The notes beneath the pieces are model-generated. The model saw nothing but the letters and a program-made list of their open reading frames with translations. It had not been told where the DNA came from and made no database searches. This document shows positions 46,164 to 56,328 of a stretch of 64,000 bases of DNA, piece after piece. Numbering within the stretch: position 1 is the first letter of the stretch; every line of letters starts with the position of its first letter. The position numbers and the translations under genes were made by a program. Source of the stretch: Ceratobasidium sp. AG-K (lineage: Eukaryota > Basidiomycota > Agaricomycetes > Cantharellales > Ceratobasidiaceae); assembly GCA_037039685.1 (NCBI GenBank), contig JAWNGF010000001.1, positions 4,898,001 to 4,962,000 of the forward strand, given 5' to 3'.

Positions 46164-47618
46164 ATGGGCGCATCCAACTCGACACCCAATACACCCCCAC
46201 GGCGAGCCTTACACGTGCTACGCGTCGCGCCCGGTTCACCCGCAGCTGACACGGACATCACCCCGTTCTTTGATTTTCTCGTTGGAGTACGCGGACTGGA
46301 AAGCGTAGAAGATCTCGATGCTGGCTCGCTGGAACGTGTCGTCGAGGCGCGAGAGGGGACACAAATTGAGCTAGTCGTCTGGTCGAGCAAGGTCCATCGG
46401 ATGCGCAGTGAGTTGATTGTTTCACTGTGCTCACTAGTACTGATACTGGGTAGTGGTGCCACTTACACCTTCCCGAAAATGGTCTTCAGGCCTGCCACCG
46501 CCGCCCGACGCAAAGCCATCCCTGTTGGGGCTAAGCATGCGTTTATGCAGCCCTGAACAGGCACTTGATAACGTGTGGCATATCCTCGATGTACACGAGG
46601 GCAGCCCGGCAGAGAGCGCGGGGCTTGTCCCGTACGGGGACTACATTATTGGTTATTCTGCTGGAGTGCTGGAGCGCGAGTCGGACTTCTACGAGCTGGT
46701 CGAGGCCCATGTGGATAAACCACTGAGAGTGTATGTCTACTCGTTTGATTTTGAGTAAGTATCTCGCACTTTTGGTAGGAGTGACATTGACCTTCGGGCA
46801 GTAATTTACGAGAGGTGGTGTTGGTACCAAATAGAATGTGGGGCGGGCAAGGATTGCTGGGTTGCGGCGTTGGGTGAGTTTAATTTTCTCTAATTTTCTC
46901 TCACTAACTCTGGGTGTAAAGCTACGGCCTGCTCCATCGTATACCAAAGGATCGGTCAAGTCTTCTCCCAGTCGACGCTGATTCAACCGAGCCTCAAGGC
47001 GAGCATGAACCCCAGGAAGAAGCAGGGCTGTTTGTACCCGCTGGAGATGGTGTTGCGCAGCCTACTTTGTGGTACGGCGATCGACAAGCCAGTCAAATGC
47101 AATACGAGCAGGGAGACCAGCACGAGTTTGGATATGCGGATGTATATGGGTACGGACACGGCCATTCTCACGATGACGGTGGCCATGGGCACCCTCACGG
47201 CGATCACGGACATTCTCACAGCGGGCACGAATCCTATCATGATGACCATGGACACTCGCATGACGATCACGGACACTCGCACGATGACCATGGGCACGGA
47301 CATTCGCATGACCAATCTCATTCGCATCCGCACGGGAATGGCCATTCAACACCCAAACCATTTTCTTTCCCCGCAAACTTGCATGAACATGCCGATGACG
47401 GACCAGGCACACCTACTCCTGGACAACACGGCCATTCGCCATCACTTGGAAGGGCGTTTGGTGGTGCAGGACTTGGGCTGGGTGGGGCAGGTGCGAGAGG
47501 TCCAGTATTCAGCGGATCATATTCGCCAGCACAAAAAGAGGAAGACAATGAGACCAATACAAGCGGGAGAACTGGGCCAGGGGCGCTTGGTGGCAGTATA
47601 ACGAGTGTCGACGATTAG
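46164..47618 (+). CDS. GRASP55/65-type Golgi stacking protein with histidine-rich tail
   Basis: Four exons: 46164-46407, 46454-46754, 46802-46873, 46922-47618; 437 aa. It starts MGASNST, a fit to the N-myristoylation signal of GRASPs. Two tandem PDZ-like domains follow: LHVLRVAPGSPAA...FLVGVRG and VWHILDVHEGSPAESAGLVP, with LGLSMRLCSPE between. The linker GCGVGYGLLHRIP is diagnostic. GRASPs tether Golgi membranes and act in unconventional secretion (Grh1 in yeast). Unusual is a His-rich run of roughly 65 residues at about 255-320 (coding about 47138-47345), with repeats of GHSHDDH type, then a Gly/Pro/Ser end. Its reading on other frames gives the long shadow frames there. Confidence 0.93.
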
Positions 47619-47732
47619 ATGTGCTGTAACTCTTTTTGCTTTGGGATAATTGTATTTGGAGCGTATGCTGGACATTTGCCACCTCCTCACGTGATTTATA
47701 GCACCCCGCAGAAACCCACCATACCAAACGTA

Positions 47733-48096
47733 ATGAATTCGCCACCGTCACCGTCGCCGTCGACTCCCTCGTCGGGAGATGCATCTCCCGCGCAAATGAC
47801 GGTTGATATCGCGACAAACGCACCTACTGCGCCTGTCGCACCCTCGCCCAACACCACCAAGCGGCGTCTTCCGTCGACCGGCGTGCCCTATGGCTCTTCA
47901 AACCGTCGCCGACGGGAAGAGAGCATCAAAGAAGAAAAGGAGCGCGAGAGGGAACGCGATGCGGACCGTGGGCTGGCCGATGTCGAGCTCATGAAGTGGA
48001 TCAATGCTAGTTAGTTAATCTGCCACTCGCTCGTACTGAGACTGACGACCAATAGTTGTGCGGGACCCGTTTGATGACTCTACAGCCGTGTTGTAG
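47733..48096 (+). CDS. Small unknown basic/acidic protein, 105 aa
   Basis: Two exons (47733-48009, 48056-48096). A Pro/Ser/Thr-rich N-terminus, a strongly charged stretch (SNRRRREESIKEEKERERE) that may be a coiled coil or nuclear signal, and a short hydrophobic/acidic end (LMKWINAIVRDPFDDSTAVL). It begins 114 bp after the GRASP stop on the same strand. The frame is kept across a normal GT-AG intron, which supports it as real. Family unknown. Confidence 0.65.
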
Positions 48097-48367
48097 TGGC
48101 GATGGTGGCGATGAGGTTCATTGTAGACTATTCAATGCAGTATTCGTTTAATATTCACTGCTTGGTGGGCGGGACAATTCTTAGATACGGGTGGAAGACA
48201 GGTTTATCGATAAAAATGCCAACAACTGGGTCTAAACGAAATGCAGTGGACGTACAAATAGGAACGCACCTACAGCTCGAATAATAATACAACTCAAACG
48301 GTATGCATGAAAGCGCGCAAAGCGAGAAAAGTACAGTTGCAGTTGAAAAGTGAAGCGAAATAGTGAT

Positions 48368-49629
48368 TTATAGCCACTCGGTATACAGCTCGAACCTTGG
48401 CTCGGTAGAATAGTCCATCGGCAGCCCTTCAACAGCTGGGTCCCAGAGTCCCAAGTCCGAATTGATAGTATTACTTATTTTGGCCATTGCCTGGAAGTTT
48501 GTGATGCTGGTGGGATCCGCGAGGTACAAATCCGAGTCGTATGCTGAAGGGAACCCAGCTGGGGTCGGAACATCCCGGATGTTGGGTGAGCGGATAGGAT
48601 CGCTGTCTGTATCAAAGTTTTAGAGAGCCGAACAGGTATGAATGCAACCTCTTGCCTGTCGCGTCAGTCACTTCCATCGCGTCTTCAAATTCCTGTGTCC
48701 TTGCACGTTTCTTGTCTGGTGATTGAACTAGGGAAGAGCTTGGCCCTTCGAAGGACAGGGAGAAAGTGGAAGTACTTCGATCCTCACTCTCAAATCGAGT
48801 CGTTGCTGAACTATCGCAGGATTCCATCGCTTTGCGTTTACGGTTGAGTTCCGTTAGGAGGCCAGGCGCGGGCGACATACTAGTCCTAGCTGCTAGGCGA
48901 TTCCTCAGTTCAATGTACCCGAGTCTTGCGCATACACTCACTCATTCTCGGGTTGACATTAATGCCGACGCTCAGGGAGTTGGTTGGGAGACTAAGCGGA
49001 GACGGCGTAGAGTATAACCCATTCTGATACGAGCGTGGGGTCGCAAAAGGATTGAAGAAAGGGGCTCCATATCTTGGATTCGGTCGAGGCAGAGCATCCA
49101 GATACGAAGGCGTCCAAGCGAAAGGAAAGGTCGAGAAGATCCCTAGGGTACGTACTTTGATCCCGGGAGGAACGGCTGGCGTAACGAGTCGATTCAGAGG
49201 GAAATGTACGTCAAGGTCGTATCGATCTTGAGGATGAGCTAGCATTCCGTTTACCACCCGCGTATGTAGCTTGTTGTTGAACCAGTTGTCGAGAAGCAGC
49301 GGGTCGATACTATGGATGTAAGCCCAACCACGACACGAGCTTCCGGATGGTATGGCTGGGAGCTTGTTCCATATAGCCTGTAGCCATAGTTGGAGGACTT
49401 CCCAGCGAGATGTGATTCCAGGTCCTAGGTAGTTTGATGGCGCGGTTGAGACAAGTCGCAGAGGCATGGATGGTGGCGAGTACGTCGGGGGATTGTCAGC
49501 GGAAAGTATAAATTTAGCGTCCTCGACGGTATCCTCTTTTATACGGACATCTTGTAATGGCTTTACTTCCTCGAGCTCCTCTTCTTTTACCAGAACCTCG
49601 TGGAATCGACCTCTCGAGTTGGTGTTCAT
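48368..49629 (-). CDS. Unknown nuclear-type protein with homeodomain-like segment
   Basis: Three exons: 49629-48942, 48892-48649, 48602-48368; 388 aa, in frame. The ATG at 49629 follows a TTG in the same frame. An acidic region (KEEELEEVKPLQD) comes first. Then comes a segment ending SIDPLLLDNWFNNKLHTRVV, which resembles helix 3 of a homeodomain (WFxNxxxxR), preceded by LQLWLQAIWNKLPAIPS, similar in spacing to TALE-type helices. Later parts are Ser-rich with KR pairs (LNRKRKAM, KKRARTQEF) that could be nuclear signals, and an acidic tail. Assignment as a DNA-binding protein is an inference. Confidence 0.7.
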
Positions 49630-50329
49630 GCTGTCATCCAACGCGTGAACACTGATTGTATGCTAGGTACCGTCTCGTGGCGACAGTATAGTCTATGTTT
49701 ACAAGTGAGCTAATTTTGAGTGACTTCTTTCAGAACGAGAGGTAGGTGAAACGAGTGGAAGTGAAAGAGAGGACGGGAGACAGATCTACATTTTATTCGA
49801 TTCACAACATTTAAATGGTTGCGTTACGTTACTTCCCTGTGACCTCAAGATTAAAAATCTCAAGTCACCGCAACAAATATGTTCTATGTATGGCTAAAGC
49901 CACGGAATCAGGGCGGTGAGAGTGACCAGGCGCATACACGAGCTCCACTAGAATCTATACATAATTCCAAGCTTTGTCGCCTGCCGAGCGGGTGGGTTGG
50001 GCTCACCTGCTACGGGCTTGTTTCAAACCTGGGTGTTCACTTTTCTGGTTCCAACATGTCTGAAGCAGTAGCTCGGTTTACTTGCACTCGGGTTCCCACC
50101 TACCGCATACGTGGTTCGTAATGCCCACTTGCGAGTCCATGTATTGCCTATGACGACACCTCTCGTGCTTATCAACCCAAGATCACAATTTCGCGGCAAA
50201 ACTCTATCGAGGATTATGATTGGGAGTGACAGTGGCCCCGGCTCCGACTGGGGCTGGTTTGCGGCTGTGGGTACTTGGGCGCGTCGAGGTCGGGTTTATT
50301 GAGGTTGGGATGTTATATTGACTGGAGTA
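49630..50329. other. Intergenic stretch
   Basis: Promoter region of the homeodomain-like gene and unassigned DNA. Several short plus-strand frames are present but none looks coding. Confidence 0.5.
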
Positions 50330-50536
50330 CTAGAGTGTATGCGTAGAAAATCGCGCTTCATCAGCGTTTTCTGCGAGTCCATGCTCATAGTCGGCTAGTG
50401 GTAACTTTAACTTTAGATATTCAATTGGTTTATGCAGGCGGGTATCACCGCTCGCAAGGTCGGGTGTTTCTGGTTGGGAGGCGGAAGAGATTAAACCATG
50501 CGGTTGCTGTTGCAGACTCGGAATGATCCGAGACAT
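50330..50536 (-). CDS. Small possible ORF, 68 aa
   Basis: Minus-strand frame from ATG 50536 to TAG 50330. It has a Gln/Ser/Pro N-terminus and a charged second half (YLKLKLPLADYEHGLAENAD). It might be a short gene, or the last exon of something starting upstream. No homology recognised. Confidence 0.3.
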   Translation of the reverse strand: MSRIIPSLQQQPHGLISSASQPETPDLASGDTRLHKPIEYLKLKLPLADYEHGLAENADEARFSTHTL

Positions 50537-50762
50537 CCAAGACAACTATCAATTGTCTGATTTTTTTTGAAGAGGTCAGCGTCAGTAATCTCCCGCGCGG
50601 TTGTTCCGTGTGGCTATGCTATTGCTTGGGCTCGAAAACCGGGCCCAGCGCTTTGGGCCTGAATTCATGATCAGGACCCGGGGACGAAATCCAATGGCCA
50701 TTCCGACGACCTTCCACCACGACATCCTCCTCGGCGGGTTTACTTGACGTTCAACTGCCCGG

Positions 50763-53700
50763 ATGGACAATGACGGCGCGACTCGAAGACGCGGCTCGGT
50801 GTTGAGAGTGTCTCGCCTCCTGGAAAGGGGCAAGGACAAGTACAAAACCCGGCGCAGTGTGGACATTGAGCACGAGCGTCTACGAGAGGCGGCTGAACGA
50901 TCAGCTGGCCTGCACTCGATCATCCCCGAGCTCGACGACCACGACGTACAACGATCTTCTGACGACTTTCGACAGGCCGCACGAGACGAGGCTGCTGCTA
51001 AGCTTTGTGGGATTGCAATAGCACCAGATCCCCCACCACCACTTCCACTGGTTCCGATATTTCCATGCGCGCTCTCTTCTCTTTCCGCACACACACAGCT
51101 GAGTGGCCCGCTGCTCAAGCACCAAACACCCAATGCGCTGGCTCGACTGGTTGGGTCCAAGGCGTGGAAGTCGAGACACGCGGTGTTTTGCACATATGCA
51201 CTGCGCAACTGCAGCTGTGCCCCCCACCGCACTTCGGGACCCCCATGCGACTCGGCAACCCGCACCCTCGCTTGTCTGCACGTATTCGCTACACCCACCC
51301 CAGATGCCCTGGAGCTTGCCCGGCTGATTGTAACCGAGGACAGGTGAGCCCATTTGTGTCTTTCATTTCCAAGCTAACGTCCCACAGCGTCGTCTTTGTC
51401 GTCGAGCCTACCCTCGCGCCTGACGACAGTCGACGAGGTCCGCGTGATCTCGACGGCCGCAAATGTGTGTTTCAGGTCCAAGGCATCAACGGCGCTCCAC
51501 CCACTCAACCGCCCAATGAGCGAATATCTCGTCGCCCGCTCTCTCGGCGCAGAGAATCTGTTGGGAACGGCGCGCCCAGCTTTAAATCTGGCATGACCGG
51601 GCGTCCCAAGACTAGTCTTGGCCTCGCCCCCAATTCAAGCTCGGCGAACCTTGGGATCGGACTCGACGACGATGCCCGCGTCCATGCGGTTTGGTTTCTG
51701 CAGTGTCCCGACGCAGATGCGCGACAACGATGGGTGTCGTGTATCAAGCGCGCTGTTTTGCTTCAACGGTGGGTTCATTTCATGTCGCTGCCACATGTAC
51801 CTGACTTGTCCTAGTGCCGAACGAGCCGGTTTCGGCGGCACAGTTCACTTTACTAGCCCTCGGTCTGTGACCGATCCCCTCCCAGTCCCTTCGGGCGATC
51901 TTGATGTCGTGCTCGCCATGCGTGCCCAAGCTCACCGAGGAAGCACAGGGCCTTCTCAAACCCATTACGCCAGCCCGCCCGTGACACCCATGACAAGCTC
52001 CTTCTCGCCCATCCAACCCCAATTCGTTCCCATTACTCCAGGTTCTTCGTCATTTGCGACAAGTCCCACGGGCTTTACGCCCAGCTCGGCCACCTTTTCG
52101 CCCATCTCTCCTGGGTCTGACAACTCGCACTATGTCGATGCCATCTCACTTGCCTTTACCCGCTCTCAAACGCCTACGTATTCTCCCTCGGTTCATACGA
52201 CACACACCGCGCCGGCGTTGATTCCTCAAAGCAAGTCGCGAAACAGGAGTGCCACCGTCACCAACTCGGCGCCCGTCCAAGCCCTGCGTGGATTCTTTAG
52301 CGGGGTTAGCAGGCCACCTTCGAGGAGCGCCAGCGTCGCAGTGGGTAAAGAAGGCAAAGACGCGCGAGAGAAGCGCATGCGCGCCGCTTCGTCAGCGACC
52401 ACTGCCGCAAACCCTGGCCACGTCCATCACAACTCGTATGGGGGGTCGAAGAGCGAGGATGCCGGCGAGCCGGTCCAGTGTACGCATCCGTATTACCAGT
52501 CGCTCATGCATCCGCTTGGGACGCCTATCTCGGCCGGACTTGGCAGCATGGATCTTTCGTCCAACGAGCGCTCCGAAGAAGGACTTGGGATGAGCGGTAC
52601 ACCTGGCATGGGCACGTCTGCACTCCCCGGACTCGGTCCGAACGGATTACCAACACCCGGCCTGGCGGGCCTATCCATCCTCCACGCCCCATCGCCCACC
52701 AAACCATCCAACGGCGTTGGGGTAGGAAAGCTCGGAACATCGCTACCCCCACCTCCACGGGCTAGGCGAGCAGGAAGCGTGAGCCACGTGTTGCCCGGAC
52801 TGGCAAGTGCGTTGGCGCAACACGGCAAGGATGATGCGATGGGACGGGTGCAGGAAGAAGCCATGGGTCGAATCGCGCGAGAGGGCTCTGGGACCGTGCG
52901 TGGGCGATCTGAGGACGGTCGACCGTCGTTGGTGCCAATGCTGTCATTATCGTTTGGGCGAGGCGAGGAGCAGGATGGAGAGAGCGGAAAGGAGAATAAT
53001 CCGCCGGGCGGGCGGGTGTTGCCTCCCAAACTGGCTCCGCCGAGTGCGCCTCTGCCTACGCCACCCGGTGCGCCCGTGGGATCGAGGTCCTCGCTTGCGC
53101 TACCGACGATGGGCTCGGCGTTCAATGGTCTGTCGGTGACTACTTCGCCCGTTTTACCAGGCGCTTGGCCGTCGCCCATGGCGCATCCGATGAGCGATGG
53201 GCCCATGTCGGCCGTGACTGCAAGCGACGCGTACTTGACAGCACCTCACGACACCCCGACAGTCTCGCCCCAGTCGCCCACTTCTCACTCGACTCCTTCG
53301 GCGTACTCGGTTCCAACCGTGCCCAGCGACGCGCTTGGCGGAGCTTCGTATATCAACCTGTCTGCCCACCCCGACTCGACGTTTGACACTTCCCATCTGG
53401 ACTTGAGCGAGACGACTCCGCAGCCCGGTTCGACGCCGTTCACGTCTGACGGCCCGTCGGCGAGCGATTCGTCCCAGGCAAGCGTGTATAGCGTCCAAAC
53501 CACGAGCACGCGCGGCAAGTTTCTTGGCGGACTCGACGCGCTGCACGAATCCGACGTGTTTCGCGGACCCGACGTCAGCCGGTCGTCGTACAGACTGGGC
53601 TCGCGCACGAGTTTGGACGATACGACTCACTCGCGCGTATCCTTGGCGCTCGCACGGGGCGTGTTGCACGAGTATCCTGAGGGTGACGAGTGGGATGGAG

Positions 53701-54548
53701 ACAGTGTCGGTCGGGACTATGCGCATTCTGGGAGCGGGCGCGAGTACTCGCAGTCGATTAGCGTGCGCGAGAGTCCGACTCGGACGGGCAGCTACCGTGC
53801 GAGCTCGCCGATTGCGTTTATGCGCGACTCGCCAGGGCCGGCTGAGCGTCCGCGGGACCGAACGGGTCACTTTCCGCGCGAGTCGTTTGGGTCTGCGTTT
53901 CTCGATGGGGAAGACGTTCCTGCGTTTTCGCACCCGTTTTCGAGCGCGTCCCAGTCGCCTTCGCCTAGTCGACGTGGGCACCGACGGGCAGGGTCGTACG
54001 GTGGACCGACGTTGTTTACGATTTCGGGGTCGCCGTTGCGGCGGAGTCGAAGTCAGCGCTCCAAGCCTGAAAAGCTACCGCCTGCTGCCCCGCCTCCGAG
54101 CTTTCCTCTTCCTCCGACGCCGATGGGGTCCAGACCGACGACGCCCGTGTCTAGGCCGCGCACGCCCGTCTCGAGACCTCGAACGCCCGTTTCACGACCC
54201 CGAACGCCCGGTTCGATTCCGCCTGTACCAGCTCTACCTCCTCCGCCCCGCCACACCTCTCTCCGTACGCGTCTACGCATATTGTCTACGTCGTCCACTC
54301 CTGAACCCCAGCCTCCACGCGAACTACCCCCGCCACCGACCGAAGATGAACTCGCCCAACCGATCAGCCGGGTCCCGATCCAACTCCTCGTCCGGGAAGA
54401 CTCGACCGCCCGTCGAGGGAGCGCGAGTAAAGAGTCGTATGTCGGCACGAGTCTACCCCCGCCTCCACGTGCGCGCCCGATCCGGACGCAGTCGTATTCA
54501 GACCCCGAGGGTCGGAGGAGTGATAGTTCGGTTGGAGAGCAGTACTAG
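50763..54548 (+). CDS. Large PH-domain protein with long disordered tail
   Basis: Three exons: 50763-51343, 51388-51768, 51815-54548; exactly 1232 codons. A PH-like domain spans about residues 110-350: GPLLKHQTPNALARLVGSKA, WKSRHAVF, HVFATPTPDALELARL, VVFVVEP, and the final helix ADARQRWVSCIKRAVLLQR. A long insert interrupts it. The remaining about 880 residues are Ser/Pro/Gly-rich with no folded domain. Near the C-terminus a short tandem repeat (SRPRTPV, three to four copies, coding about 54145-54210) and two PPPPRAR motifs occur, possible SH3-binding sites. It would bind membrane phosphoinositides and act as a scaffold, perhaps at the cortex. Start: ATG 50763. Confidence 0.85.
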
Positions 54549-54794
54549 TGATATTTATTATAATCTTTTTTTGGTGGTTGTATCTAGTTTTGGATGTTTT
54601 TATTGCATGATGGGTTGTCGCTAGTCATTCTCTCATCACTGTCGTTGTGCTCGATCTCATTGCCGCGTTTAGGCTGCTTCTTGTTCTCACTGAGCATCGG
54701 TTCTCACCTCTGTCGGAGAGGATCGGCATCACGGTTACCTAAGCAAGGTTACATAAGGGGGATTTTCGCGTCGAGGTCATCGTACTCGTCCACA

Positions 54795-56050
54795 ATGCTG
54801 TCCCGTGCTGCTCTCCGTGCGATTCCTAGCGCCCGTTCGTTCTCGACGTCGCGTTCGCAACTGACCAAGGTTGCTGTGCTCGGTGCTGGAGGCAAGTCGG
54901 CGCATTTAAGCATGTTCGCACGCTCATCTGGTTGTAGGCGGAATTGGCCAGCCGCTCTCGTTGCTGCTCAAGATCGAGCCGCTCGTGACCAACCTGAGCC
55001 TGTACGATATCCGCGGTGCTCCCGGCGTTGGCGCTGATGTGTCCCACATTGACACGGCGTCGACCGTCAAGGGATACACGCCCGAAGGACTCGCCGAGGC
55101 CCTCAAGGGCTCCAAGGTCGTCGTCATTCCGGCTGGTGTGCCCCGCAAGCCTGGTATGACCCGTGACGACTTGTTCAATACCAATGCGGGCATCGTGCGC
55201 GACTTGGCCCAGGCCGTTGCCGACAATGCGCCCGACGCGCATATCCTCATCATTTCCAACCCTGTCAACTCGGTCAGTCGATCCAAATAGCACAGAGCAT
55301 TGCTGACCCGCGCAGACTGTTCCGATCGCGGCCGAGGTATTGAAAAAGGCGGGCAAGTTTGATCCCAAACGGTTGTTTGGTGTCACCACGCTCGACGTTG
55401 TCCGTGCTGCCCGCTTCCTGTCCGAGGTCGATGGGACCGTGACGCCCGAAGAGGCCTCGGTCACGGTCGTCGGTGGACACTCGGGTGTGACGATTGTGCC
55501 ACTGTTGAGCCAGACCAAGGGTGGGTGAATGCGTGCGCTGATCTGCGTTATCTGATTGCGGTGCAGCGGGTCAGTCGCTTCAGCCCGAGAGCGAAAAGTG
55601 GGCTGCGCTCGTCAAGCGTATTCAGTTTGGTGGTGACGAGGTCGTCCAGGCCAAGGACGGTGCTGGAAGCGCTACTCTCTCCATGGCTTATGGTGAGTCG
55701 CTTGTCTATGATTTATTCTCGGTTTAATAGCCGTTTGCAGCCGCGGCCAAGTTCACCAACCAGCTCCTCCGCGCTCTCGGTGGCGAAAAGGGCATTGTCG
55801 CTCCCACATTTGTCAAGAGCCCATTGTACGAAAAGGAGGGTGTCGAGTACTTTAGCTCGGCCGTCGAACTCGGCGTACGTGCATTGTTTCATTTGTGCGC
55901 ATGTACTCACGCAATGTCTAGCCCGAGGGTGTCGCCAAGATCAACCCCGTCGGAAACGTCTCGCCCGCCGAGCAGAAGCTCATTGACGCTTGCTTGCCGG
56001 AGCTCAAGAAGAACATTGAAAAGGGCACCAAGTTTGTCTCGGGTGCTTGA
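54795..56050 (+). CDS. MDH1: Malate dehydrogenase, mitochondrial
   Basis: Six exons: 54795-54891, 54938-55272, 55316-55520, 55567-55692, 55741-55874, 55922-56050; 341 aa. The first about 23 residues ([20 protein letters not shown]) are a mitochondrial presequence. The NAD site [15 protein letters not shown] is assembled across the first intron, whose donor is GC (GCAAGT). The active-site loop [25 protein letters not shown] and [16 protein letters not shown] with catalytic His are intact. It interconverts malate and oxaloacetate in the TCA cycle. Frame clean throughout. Confidence 0.97.
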
Positions 56051-56328
56051 GTGTCTGCCCAGCGTGGGGTGTAAAATAAAACTTAGCAATCAAAATACTT
56101 TCCATTAGTTTCTCAGGCAAGGGAACCAAAACTCTCATGTTCGGGTTTACACGGAAGTATATGCAGCGCAAGATGGTCTGAAAATGACGCACTGTGATCA
56201 ACGATTATATTGCAAATACCCCTGGGATGAATTTGGAATCATCTTTTGCTAAACTGTGCCATAACCGTGTCTTGCGCTTGAAATTTGCCACAAAATTCAA
56301 CTACCTGTATTTGTCTCCCTGGGTCTGG

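Noticed and set aside
47060..47600. Long frames on the other strand and other phases over the GRASP His-rich region
   Set aside because: They are shadows of a biased CAC/CAT-GAC repeat in the real GRASP frame.
52490..53990. Long minus-strand and shifted frames across the PH-protein tail
   Set aside because: GC-rich low-complexity coding DNA rarely yields stops in other frames. They show no motifs or splice logic.
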